Positions 9,504 through 19,082 of a stretch of 21,975 nt of DNA are shown in pieces. The first letter of the stretch is position 1, and every line of letters starts with the position of its first letter. The position numbers and the translations under genes are program-made. This stretch comes from Ministeria vibrans ATCC 50519. Taxonomy: Eukaryota > Opisthokonta > Filasterea. The stretch is from contig CALSCP010001664.1 of assembly GCA_943704425.1 (NCBI GenBank), positions 13,034 to 35,008 on the forward strand. Reading direction: 5' to 3'. The notes under the pieces were generated by a model. It saw only the letters and a list, made by a program, of their open reading frames with translations, searched no databases and was not told the DNA's origin.

Positions 9504-10634
9504 TCAGGCCTCCTCTTGGACGAGAGGGCGCCCTTCGTCGAGCACATTGTAGTGGGTCTTTTTACGCGCGGCCGTGTAGAGACAATAATGTTGAATCATA
9601 AAGACAACGTCAAAGAGCACGGAGAAGAAGCCCAAGCCAAATTTGGTGGGGTCGCCAAAGAGCGAGCCCCAGTCGTCCGAGTTGTACGCGATGAGGAACA
9701 TTTGCACCATGGAGAGGGAGCCGCCGGTAAAGTCGAGGATGATGTTGCCAATGCTCCACCCAACGGTGCTCTTGCGCTTGTAGTTGAGAAACGCCTGAGG
9801 CACATACTTGACAAGGGTCACGGCGAGCTTCACATACGACAGCCAGGTGATGTACTCGAGCCAGTCGATTTTGTTCAAACCGGCTGGAATAATGCTTGTC
9901 AGCATAAATAACCACATGGCTGCCAATATAATGCGCGCCAACGTCGACACTCGTTGGTCCCCTAATGCAAGTTGAAAAAAAAAAATTAAAATGTACGAAC
10001 TAAATATAAATGTCTTATAAATTTTGTGTGTTATTGTACCAGACTCGTAATAAAACGACTGAGCAATAGTGACGGCGGTCAGGACGACGGCGTGCAGCGC
10101 AAAGAAGACATCGTTGGCCTTGACCGGTATCACCCCGTCCGGATGGTTTAAAAAGTACTCCTGCTGGATTGCCGGCACCCAGAACAGCCCCACGTTGAAA
10201 ATGGAGTAACACAAGAAGCCGGTGATGTTAAATGCCATATAGTCAAAACTCAGACCAATGACACTCTTTCGCTTGTAGTTCACCCACACCTACGTTGAAT
10301 ACATTGTGGTGAGTAGATGATGGGTGCCCTTGACCACGAACGAACCTGCGGATAGAACGACACAGACCAGGCAACAAAGTATATCCAGCCAATGACGGCG
10401 GAAAGCGTGTCCAGTTGATGACTCAAAATGATCGTGATGCTCACATCGGGCACATCCGCATCGTCAAACGACGGATCCGCCGAAACAAACGCCAATGCGA
10501 TGCTGGGCGTGCCTGCCGATAACGCAGTCGCATGTACGGTTGCGTGCGACGTGTTGTACGCGGCGAGCGTCACGTTGGGCGTTAGAATTCTACAGGAGCA
10601 CGACGACCATCAGACACCATGAACAAAGACTCAG

Positions 10635-10669
<35 letters not shown>

Positions 10670-10966
10670 TTTGGTGGCATGACCAGCACTCAGTGGGGAG
10701 CAAGGGATCAACGGTGCAGGCGCCATGCTGTCTTACTTGACGCGGGACGTGCTCAACGAGGTCAGCGTGATAAACACAGTCGCATTGGGCACCTGTGTCG
10801 GTGTTATGGTAAACGTGAAGTTGTTGCCCTTGAGCACGTCGCCGGGTAGGCTCAGCACAACCATGCCTTGCATCCCGGCTCCCGTAGTCAACGCAGCCGT
10901 GGGAATCGACGATCCCACCACCAACAGAACCGCCATTACACACGACACAGCCACATGGCGACTCAT
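9504..10966 (-). CDS. CTNS: Cystinosin, lysosomal cystine/H+ symporter
   Basis: Exports cystine from the lysosome coupled to protons; a PQ-loop membrane protein of seven helices. Exons on the minus strand: 10966-10737, 10589-10346, 10289-10040 and 9961-9504 give 393 aa (human protein 367). A signal peptide (MSRHVAVSCVMAVLLVVG) precedes an N-glycosylated luminal domain with many N-x-T sites. Both PQ motifs are present: SFYPQ at the exon 2/3 junction and KYVPQAF in exon 4. Other signatures are YKRKSVIGLSFDY, NDVFFALHAV, KSTVGWSIGN and GDPTKFGLGFFSVLFDVVFM. The tail carries a YNVL tyrosine sorting motif (379-382) and an acidic EGRPLV stretch, in place of the animal GYDQL signal. Intron 3 (10039-9962, 78 nt) is in frame and lacks stops, so naive translation would wrongly include 26 residues. 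It is divergent from the tectonic-like gene. Identification is very secure. Confidence 0.96.
9962..10039 (-). other. Stop-free 78-nt intron 3 of cystinosin
   Basis: Read on the minus strand it starts GTACAA and ends TTGCATTAG, with an 11-T tract 12 nt before the acceptor. It is 26 codons without a stop. Removing it joins YYESG to DQRVS, which restores the uninterrupted animal cystinosin alignment, so it is an intron. Retention would add a hydrophobic stretch. Confidence 0.88.
10635..10664 (-). repeat. Poly-T tract (sense strand) in cystinosin intron 1
   Basis: An A30 run on the plus strand is T30 in the sense strand of cystinosin, inside a 147-nt intron (10736-10590) and 45 nt upstream of its acceptor. 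Confidence 0.9.
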
Positions 10967-11098
10967 CAAATGAAACTGATTATTTTGGTTTTGGTTTTGA
11001 CTTTGAGCTTTCAGTTTGTTTTGCATAAGTTGTAGTTGACTTTCACACAAATCTTAAATGAAAAATGTGTACCACATTTTTCATTTAAAAGAGCATTC
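10967..11098. promoter_or_regulatory. 132-bp divergent promoter region, cystinosin/tectonic
   Basis: The two ATG codons face away from each other across 132 bp. On the plus strand the region is T-rich with a GGTTTTGGTTTTGACTTTG stretch near 10985-11004, followed by the inverted repeat at 11054-11088. Shared promoter use is inferred from spacing. Confidence 0.6.
11054..11088. repeat. Perfect 16-bp inverted repeat with 3-bp spacer
   Basis: Left arm TTAAATGAAAAATGTG (11054-11069), spacer TAC, right arm CACATTTTTCATTTAA (11073-11088). It lies 10 nt upstream of the tectonic ATG and 88 nt upstream of the cystinosin ATG. It could be a dimeric DNA-binding site or, if transcribed, a strong hairpin in the tectonic 5' UTR. 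Confidence 0.9.
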
Positions 11099-13267
11099 AT
11101 GGATTATACACCTGTCTTGCTCTTACTTTCACTGACTGGATTAGTAAAGACAGCAGTTGGCGTCACCTCGCTGACAGCTTCTTTAGCACCTGGCAATATT
11201 CACCTCGCTCGTGAACCTGTGACTCTCTCGCTCACGCTGGGCTGCCCTATTCTGTTGGGTCAACCAGTGCACATCAACGGATCCTGCTTTTCCTCCTTGC
11301 AGAACGCCTTCCAAGTCAAACCCAACACTTTTTCAATCAGTGTCAATTCAAATGCGACCGTTGCCTTGCCCCTGTTACTCACACCGGTCGCAAACGTCTC
11401 CATCGGGTCGGTCCAACTTGTGTGCTCTTGTGTGTCTTCCACTGGCGGTCAGACAGTTGCCAGTGCGCTCGTGGGTGTCTCAGCAAGTTCGGTGCTCTTC
11501 GTCAACGCGACGCAAGTTGCGCTTGCAACCACCTACCGCTTGAATCCGTTCGTTCACGTCTGTTCATGCGACCTCCTCCCCAATGCTTGTGACACCGGCT
11601 GCTGTTGTGATGTTCTCTGCCACGAGAATATGCAGCTGCGACTCGCCCTACCCACACATTGCTTTGCCAACGCCCAATCCGAATCCGAATCCACTTGTCC
11701 TTCCAATTCGTCTCCTTTGTCGTCGCCAGTGATCTCACCAAACAACATTGTAAGCTCTGCTGCGGTGCGTGCCTTTCTTTGTTTGCGTCGATCCAATAGC
11801 CCTTATCTGGGCGACATCTATAATCCCACTCCGGCCAGCGAATCAGTCGAACGAGCTCTCACATTACGATCAGCGTCCTCAACAGCAACACCTATCTCAT
11901 TATCGTCAGCCTCATTAACGACGTCCTACACTGCTGGTACCCCGATACAGCGACTTGATCACAACGGTACGCGTGGTGTTTTTCCCGCCCCTGCTCCCTC
12001 CATCGGGTCTCTTGCTTCGCTCTGCACCGATTCTACAAACGTGCTCTTCTTGCGCAATCGTCCCGTTGACGGTTTAAGCAGCTCCTGCGTGCGCGCCCTT
12101 GACACTTCAACCACCGCACTTGTCGATCTCTGTTCGAGTACTCGTCGGCCAAATGCATTCTCGAGTTTTCTCTCCACTGCATACTACGCGGCGGCAAACG
12201 ACAGCGTTCTCCAGTCGCTCGACAACTTCTCCAGCGCTACTCCCGTGTCTGTCACGCGCGTGTGCAATCCTCCTTCAGACAGCTGCACCGCATCCTTTAG
12301 CGAGCTGTCGTTCAACGCCACATCACAAGTCTGTCACAATGCGGTGCACTCCGTCGCCTACACTGTCGTCTGGAACGCCACTCGTGTTGCTACCCTTCAC
12401 GTGCACTTCTCTCTAGGTTCCCTTTCTTCCGTTTCCCCTCTCGCGTCACAATTCTTTTCGGTTTCCCACCAGACCAATCCGTCACCCGTATTGCTGCCCG
12501 AAGACAGTGCCCTTCTTGCCGGCAACCCTGGCTACCTCTGGGGGCACACTTTGCGTTTTGCCCAGCCTCAGCAACACTCTCTCTCGTTGCCTCCACCGGG
12601 CACCTGTACTACTCAAGCTCACACAGGTGTGCCACTGCGCTTTGGTGTAAACGCTTCGAGCGGCTGCCATATTTCGGTCGCTTCTCCTCAGAAGCTTGTC
12701 GAACAGTGTGACGAGCTACGCCAGCTCGCACGCACCACTCTTGACCACTATTTGGACATGTCCACTCGCGTTGCCGTCTATGGCAACAGCAACACAACGC
12801 TGCCTCTTGACCCCACCGCCTGGCTTCCGCTTCTTCACCTTTCTTCCAACTTCAGTACCGCTGGGTCCTCTACCGCAACATCCTTTTTGTGTACCAACGT
12901 GCCCTCGCATGCCCTCCTCACTATCCTGTACACACCAACCGGTGAAGCTTCCAACCCGCAACATAAAATTGTTGGTGTGCGCACCTCTCTTGTCTCGCGC
13001 ACCTGGGCCGCTGACTGTCCTCTCAACCCTTTCTTTCCTTCTTGCCGCAACTCCTCATCGTTCTCCTTTCACGTCACCGCTCGCGTTCGTTTCCTCTCCT
13101 TGTCTGCGTCCACCACCCCTTCCCGCCCAGCTGTCGACTACCTCTGGCCCTGCACCAGGGCATTTGCTCAATCCTCGGGTAGCAGCCAGGCTCGAAATGT
13201 TGCCATCGTCATCGTCCTGCTTTTTGCTTGCGTCACAATCGTGGTCTTTCGCCTCCTCCAAATTTGA
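11099..13267 (+). CDS. Tectonic-family ciliary transition-zone protein
   Basis: Tectonics (TCTN1-3 in animals) are components of the MKS complex at the ciliary transition zone, which gates membrane-protein entry to cilia. This single-exon gene encodes 722 aa. It starts with a signal peptide (MDYTPVLLLLSLTGLV) and has many N-x-S/T sites. At about residues 155-175 it carries the family's diagnostic cysteine cluster, reading CSCDLLPNACDTGCCCDVLC. A C-terminal hydrophobic helix (about 698-718) follows a Cys-containing ectodomain and leaves almost no cytoplasmic tail. Length is near human TCTN2 (697). ATG 11099 was chosen because it begins the signal peptide; an upstream in-frame extension lacks homology sense. 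The identification rests mainly on the cysteine motif and topology; which animal paralogue it matches cannot be told. Its presence implies that the organism builds a cilium or flagellum at some stage. Confidence 0.83.
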   Translation: MDYTPVLLLLSLTGLVKTAVGVTSLTASLAPGNIHLAREPVTLSLTLGCPILLGQPVHINGSCFSSLQNAFQVKPNTFSISVNSNATVALPLLLTPVANVSIGSVQLVCSCVSSTGGQTVASALVGVSASSVLFVNATQVALATTYRLNPFVHVCSCDLLPNACDTGCCCDVLCHENMQLRLALPTHCFANAQSESESTCPSNSSPLSSPVISPNNIVSSAAVRAFLCLRRSNSPYLGDIYNPTPASESVERALTLRSASSTATPISLSSASLTTSYTAGTPIQRLDHNGTRGVFPAPAPSIGSLASLCTDSTNVLFLRNRPVDGLSSSCVRALDTSTTALVDLCSSTRRPNAFSSFLSTAYYAAANDSVLQSLDNFSSATPVSVTRVCNPPSDSCTASFSELSFNATSQVCHNAVHSVAYTVVWNATRVATLHVHFSLGSLSSVSPLASQFFSVSHQTNPSPVLLPEDSALLAGNPGYLWGHTLRFAQPQQHSLSLPPPGTCTTQAHTGVPLRFGVNASSGCHISVASPQKLVEQCDELRQLARTTLDHYLDMSTRVAVYGNSNTTLPLDPTAWLPLLHLSSNFSTAGSSTATSFLCTNVPSHALLTILYTPTGEASNPQHKIVGVRTSLVSRTWAADCPLNPFFPSCRNSSSFSFHVTARVRFLSLSASTTPSRPAVDYLWPCTRAFAQSSGSSQARNVAIVIVLLFACVTIVVFRLLQI

Positions 13268-13521
13268 TTCTCTCGTCGCCGCTCTCATCCGAGTGTCTGT
13301 CCCCGAGTCATCTATAGTCTATACCATGTTATCTATGTACATTCACCCATTTCTCAGTTTGTTTGTTTCTTTTTTCCTTCAATTTTTTTTTAAAAACATA
13401 ATAGAATAATAATAACAAGTGAATAGAAGGCAGAAGCATTTTGCAATTCTTTTTCTTCCATCTCCTGTTGCTGCGCCAGGCGTCTAATTCTCCGGTTTGT
13501 CGGTCGCTGCTTGACCTCGCA
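13268..13521. other. Intergenic: tectonic 3' end and DEP-RapGAP 5' region
   Basis: This 254-bp stretch between two plus-strand genes is C/T-rich at first, then A/T-rich with a T-run near 13383-13391 and an ATAGAATAATAAT word at 13401-13413. It should hold the tectonic polyadenylation site and the RapGAP promoter. An in-frame extension of the RapGAP frame begins near 13441 but has no ATG before 13522. Confidence 0.5.
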
Positions 13522-16500
13522 ATGAGTGCAGCTTCCTCACCGCGCGTTTCGCGACCGCGCCGCAGCTCATTTGGCTCTACAAGCGAACTAAGCGAATTTT
13601 CGTCGCATGCCAGTTTCGACGGACACATGCGAAGTAGCGACGGGAGCGTGGTCGGCTCGCTGTCAGCTGCATCCATGTCGCTGTCGGCAAACTCGACGAG
13701 CACCGACGGCAGCTCGAGTGGCCCTGTTTTTCGTCGACTTCTTCGTTTGACGCGACCTTTGACTCTCGAACAACCTGCAGCGCAGGAAATCCCTGAAAAC
13801 TCCCTCGTCCCTGCCGGTCCCGGCTCGGTTGTCTCCCCACGCGCGCCCGGGCCCCCTTGTACCTGGGCTGAAATGACCGGAGCTGTCCCCTTTCGCTCGG
13901 AAGACGGCGTGCGCGCCGTTCAGGCCGTCGCAGCACATCTTCACCGTTGCGCCTCGCTCGGCACGCTCTGCCCCATCAAAGACCGATGGCACCGTTTGCG
14001 TACTTATGCCCGTTGCTTCACGGGCGACTGCCTCGTCGATCTCATGATTGTCGTGGGTGCTGCGTGGGACCGTGCCGACGCCGTCACTCTCGGTCAACTC
14101 ATGCTTGACGAAGGTCTCATTCATCACGTTGCCCTTGGCGGACCCACCGCCAAGACTACCTACCTTGATCGTGCCGTCTTCTATCGCTTTCGCATCGACT
14201 CGCGCAGCAAACACGACTCCCTCAACGACGTCAGTGATTCGTGGGCGTCCCTTCCCCCCGTCCACGCGCCTGTGTCGCCTCAAGTCAGCGCGCGCCTCAC
14301 CAGCGGTCCGTCGGCCTCGCTCGATGATATTGTCCACACGACAGACTCGTCGACGCCCGCCTTTGACATCAGCGCCAGTAGCAGTAACATAAATAGCCTC
14401 GGCAGCGGCCCCCCGTACGCCTCGTCTCTGTCCCTCTCAGACGCCTCCAACATTTCCTATGCTCCCGCTTCCGTCGTCTCCTCTACGTCTTCCTCCACTG
14501 CGAACGTGATGAGAACGTCGTCGTCGTCGTCGTCCGCCCAATCTACAACGGTCTTCTCACATGGTACGCCTGCTCTCGTCGGTCATGCTGCAGTCGTCAC
14601 GGCGACACCCACCCACAGCACCGCGACCAGCGTCAACGCAGCCAACAAGCCGACCGCCGCTTCACTCGTCTCCGCTCCGTCCACATCGCTGGCGACCGTC
14701 TCCGTCACGGTGCGAGCCACGTCGTCGGCAGAAACACGGGATTCGGCGTCGTCATACTTGCTACCCAGCAGCAACGTCAGTGCCCCAACCAACGCTTCCT
14801 CCTCTTCTTCCGCTCTCTCGGTGTCGAGCGCCGCGGCGCGTGCACCCCCCACCCCACCAGACGTTGTCATCGACCCGCTCGCCGACGATCGTCATTACTT
14901 TGCATCAACACAGTCTATTCCGGCTGCAGTCACCTCCTCGTCCGAGTCGGGCTCTCGGCGCTGGTGGAAAAGTCACAAGGGACATGGGGCGAGCGAAAAA
15001 CGTGCCGCTGCCGCTGCCGCCGCTGCCGCCGCTACTGCCGCTACTGCCGCTAGCGAAGAGTCGCACTCGTCGTCCTCTGTCGGGCGCCACACCACCTCTA
15101 CACCAAACAGCCCTGCGTTGCGCGCCTCCTCCGATTGGGAAATGACCCTCAAGCTTGTCGCCGGCGCCTCCAAGTCTCGACAAATCCCTTCCGACATTTT
15201 GCTCTCGAGCGCCGACAGCACGAGTTTTTCTGGGTTCTCTGGCAACTACAGTCCCAACAGCAGCTTGAGCGTTGGCGGTGACAGCGCCAGTGGCGCCAGT
15301 GGCGGCAAGTCACCACATCCTAAAAGACTGCGTGCGCCTGCACCACTCGCCATGCCTCGTGTTGTCATTGCCTCCCCTTCAGATCTGCGTCGTGTGGAAT
15401 CGGGCGTGGCAACGACCTCGGACGCAGAGGCGTCCTCTGACTCGCACGCCTCCGCCCCAAACTCTCCTTCGATGCAGGAGCCTCGTCTGCGCAACACCTC
15501 CATCCGTTCGGCTTCGTCGAGCGGCTCCTCTCGCTCCTCCCAGCAGCGCTACTGGAGCGTCGACCAGTTCGCCGTGGACACAGACCACATGCGCGCCTGG
15601 GGCGAGGGTGTCAGCGATGGCTTTGTCTTCGAACTCATCGAGCTCGACTGCTTCTCGTACCGGCGCCTCTTCTATGGTCGACCGCATCGCACCTTCTTTG
15701 CGGATGAACACAGCGGCGGTCCTATCGTCCTGACCATTCGCTCCGTCGACAAGGGCGACCGTCTTTTTATCATTTTGCGTGACTCGATCAGCACTCGCGC
15801 CATCTCGGTGAGCTCTGAACTTTTAAACACGGTTCTTTACCAGCTGCCTGACACGGCCACGTCGGCCACCGCAAATGCCGCCGCCGCCGCAAATGCCGCC
15901 TCAGCTGCCCTTGTCGCACCCACATCACCCCTCATGTCACCCACGAATGATCCACATGCCACGACACGCTCTTCGTCACGCGGCAGCGGATTAGGCTCGT
16001 CGTCGACGCCCTTGTCGCCTGGTCGTGCGGCACTTCTTCAAAAGGCGTCGACGACCACTAATCTTGCGAGCGCCGGCCCCTCCGCAAATGTATCACCCGC
16101 GCGCACCTCTTCAGCTCAATCGTCTCCGTGGATGCTCCGTCACAACCAGTCGGCGTCCAACAACGGCGCCACCAACAATGTGCCTACCACCACTGTCACG
16201 CCAGCTAGCGGTGGTCGGCGGTCACAGAGCCACGCACCCGTGTCGGGCGGTCCGTCGACGCTCAAGCGGGACTCCATCTCGACCGTCGATGGTCTGGGAC
16301 GCAGCCACCAGCGAGACTCAACGCCTTCGCTTGTCGAGCCACTTGATATTGACCAACAGCTCACAGTGGACTCATCGCGTGGCCTCCTCACCGCCGCCAT
16401 GTTTCTCATTGCCCCTCATTTGCACCCGGACGTTCTCACCGAGTGTCGCTCGCGTGCTGTCTCCGATCAGATTGTCGACTTTGACGAGTCCTCCATTTCG

Positions 16501-18971
16501 CGCACCTACAAGTTTGGCGTCGTTTATGTCGCGCCCGGTCAAGTTACCGAAGAGGAGTTCCTCTCCAACTGCCAGCCTCACACTCCAACATTTGATGCGT
16601 TTCTTTCCCTCCTCGGCACCCCCATCAATCTGACGGGCTTCAAAGGCTACCAGGGCGGACTCTTGCCCTTGCCGGGTGCTGACACTTCCATCTTTACTCG
16701 CTTTTCGCAACGCGAAATCATGTTTCACGTCAACACACTCTTGCCCTACAGCAAAACGGATCGTCAACAGGTATTAACAATAATAACTTAGTTCTATTTA
16801 TTTCCTGACTGCAACATCTTTATTTCTCGTATTATTATGGTTATTAATTGTGTATGTACCCTTCGTCTTTTGTATTTCTCTCTCTCTCTCTCTTTTTTTT
16901 TTTTTTTTTCTTTTTGTTCCTATAATTTCTTTTGTGCACATCTTTCACACTGATGTTATCTTTTTATAACTTTAGGTGAATCGCAAGAAGCACATTGGCA
17001 ATGACATTGTGTGTTTTGTGTATCTTGAAGACGACACTCCTTTCTCGCCCGAGTCCATTCGGTTCGCACCTACTGCTGTTCATTTATGCGCCTCCTTTTA
17101 CACTCCTTTTTCTCTTTAGATCGCAATTTATCCACTTCTTTGTTGTGATTCGTGCGCATCCACAGTCTTCAGGCTCGCCAGCTCGCTACACGGTCACGAC
17201 GCTACGTCGTAATATCATGCCGCCGTCGGGTCCTCGTCCGCCCAAGATGGAGTTTGAGCATGGCCAAATGTTGCGCAACTTTCTGTTGAACAAGGCTATC
17301 AATGCGGAGCATGCGGCGCACGTTGTCGAAAAGTTTGCCGACCTCAAGCGACGCCGCCGAGGACTTCTCTTGCGCATGCTTGCCCGTGGATTCCAGCCAG
17401 CCAGCGTCTCGTCGGTCCGCATCAACTTGAGTCAGTATTGCACGGGCGAGCGAGAGATCCTCCCAACGCAACAGCCAGCACAACCGCGCATTCTGACCCG
17501 TGGTCACATCAAAGCACCCTTGCCCTCGTCACCCATCGAATCTCCTACGGCCAAGCACCGCGACGCTCGCGACTCCACCAGTGCTCTCTCCACCACCACG
17601 ACCACAACCACAACGACGGCTGCTCATCCTACGACAGGCACAATCTTGTCGACGACTGCCACCGCCGGGACCACCGCGTCAAGTCCGACATTGCCACAGC
17701 CGTTTGTGGCGCGTCGCCGTTCCCGTTCGAGTGGCGCGGCGACGGTGGCACCCTTGCTGGCGACTGTCGAGAGTGGAACCGTTTTGCCGATGGTCGACCT
17801 CACATCCGCCACCGCCACCGCCGTCGACGACAGCCAAGCAATGCGTGCGCGCCAGTTGAAGAAGGGCCGACGTGTTACGGGCGATTTCCACGACAGCACT
17901 GCCGCGTCGAGCTTTAGTCGTGACGACGACCACCGTCTGAGGGACACTGACATCCCGTACCACGATCAGCAGCACGGCCACCTCAAACACCCTGTCGCGT
18001 CACACACGCTCTCGTCAGCGTCTACACTCGCTCCACAACACGAGCAACACTTGCCCGTGTCGGGGCGTTCGAGCATGGCCAGTCGGTGGTCGGGCGACAG
18101 CGGCGACACAGAGGTCGATGGCTACATCGACCCGCCCTCGATGCAGGTGGTACTACCCATGGTGCTGGGTGACGAACACGACAACTTGCACACACCCGTG
18201 GGCAAGACCGCGTCAGGCATGTCCAACGTGTCCAACATCTCCAACATGTCTACCATGTCTGGTTCGTCCACCGGCAGTGGAAGCCTTGTCATTATTGTGC
18301 GCGGCGACAGTGGCCGTCCGCGCCATCGTCGTCGCTCGACCATCCTCGCGCCCAGCCATCAGATGACCTTGCCCCGTGTGCAACAAAATCCTGCGGCAAG
18401 TCGCACCGTGTCAAGCGACACAATGCTACCGCCAATCTCGCAGGTGCCCGACGACCTGGAGGCGGATGACGAGAGCATGGCACACACCACCAAGAAGTCC
18501 GCTCGTCGTACGCTGAGCAATCGTCCCCGACATCCCAATGACGACGACGACGACGACGTTGACTTTACATCGGGCGAGTTCATTGATGCCGGTGCGGCGC
18601 TTCCACCGCTGTCGCTCTCTCCCAAACGACAAGTGAGTCACAAGCACGCTGACTTCGAGATGCCGTTGTTGAGTGGCGACACTGTACGAAGTGCGAGTCG
18701 CAGTGATCAGCTTGGCCAAACTCGTAGCGATGTAGAGGCGGTCGCTTTTGACGAGAGCGACGAGAGCGACGAGAGCGACGACGACGAGCAGGCGGCGTCA
18801 CGTTCTATGTCGACCAACCACACTGCGCTCGAGATGGAGAACCAACGTCTGCGCAATCGCATTGCCGATCTCGAGACGGCCATTGTGCGGCTCGTCGTTG
18901 AGAACCAGCGGTTGAAACAGAGTGCGTCAGGAGCAAGCGATCTCGATTTGGTCGATGAACACATTGTATAG
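13522..18971 (+). CDS. DEP-domain Rap/Ran-type GTPase-activating protein (RapGAP) with C-terminal coiled coil
   Basis: Stimulates GTP hydrolysis on a Rap/Rheb/Ral-class small GTPase using a catalytic Asn thumb. Exons: 13522-16770, 16976-17061 and 17120-18971, in phase, 1728 aa. A DEP domain (about 117-226) could target it to membranes or receptors. A long Ser/Thr/Ala-rich linker includes a poly-Ala tract. Residues about 677-777 match the N-terminal RapGAP subdomain (FFADEHSGGPIVLTIRS). A Ser-rich insert of about 160 residues follows, then the catalytic subdomain (about 943-1205) with TGFKGYQGGL, EIMFHVNTLLPY and, spanning the first intron, RKKHIGNDIV, in which His1089 and Asn1092 correspond to the Rap1GAP HIGN catalytic residues. 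The C-terminus is a low-complexity region, an acidic run and a leucine-zipper-like coiled coil (about 1680-1712). The catalytic residues are intact, so activity is expected; the target GTPase cannot be read from sequence. Confidence 0.92.
15001..15050 (+). repeat. GCC/GCT tract encoding poly-Ala in RapGAP linker
   Basis: A GCC/GCT/ACT triplet array encodes about 16 residues of Ala with interspersed Thr in the linker between the DEP and RapGAP domains. The antisense strand also reads as poly-Ala/Gly and is a shadow. Confidence 0.85.
16893..16909 (+). repeat. T17 tract after (CT)n in RapGAP intron 1
   Basis: A (TC)n stretch followed by 17 T lies in the 205-nt intron 16771-16975, 66 nt upstream of the acceptor, on the sense strand. 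Confidence 0.9.
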
Positions 18972-19082
18972 TATTAATGATCATTATTATTCTATGAAAG
19001 ACGACGTATTATTATTATTAATTAATTAATAGTATTTTTATGTTATTAGGAAGTAGTATTCATTCTTTCCCTCGGTGCTCTT
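18972..19082. other. Convergent 3' intergenic region, RapGAP/SMN
   Basis: 111 bp between two converging stop codons, A/T-rich, with TTAATTAATTAATAG near 19018-19032 and a reverse-complement copy of ATAGAATAATAAT at 18983-18995. Both 3' ends must lie here, so the transcripts may overlap. Confidence 0.5.

Noticed and set aside
10635-10664. A30 run as evidence of a retroposed element
   Set aside because: It is the poly-T tract of cystinosin intron 1; flanking exons join in phase to give the expected protein.
13441-13521. Upstream extension of the RapGAP frame beginning at a TTG
   Set aside because: No ATG in the extension, and the sequence is T-rich UTR-like; ATG 13522 is the first proper start.
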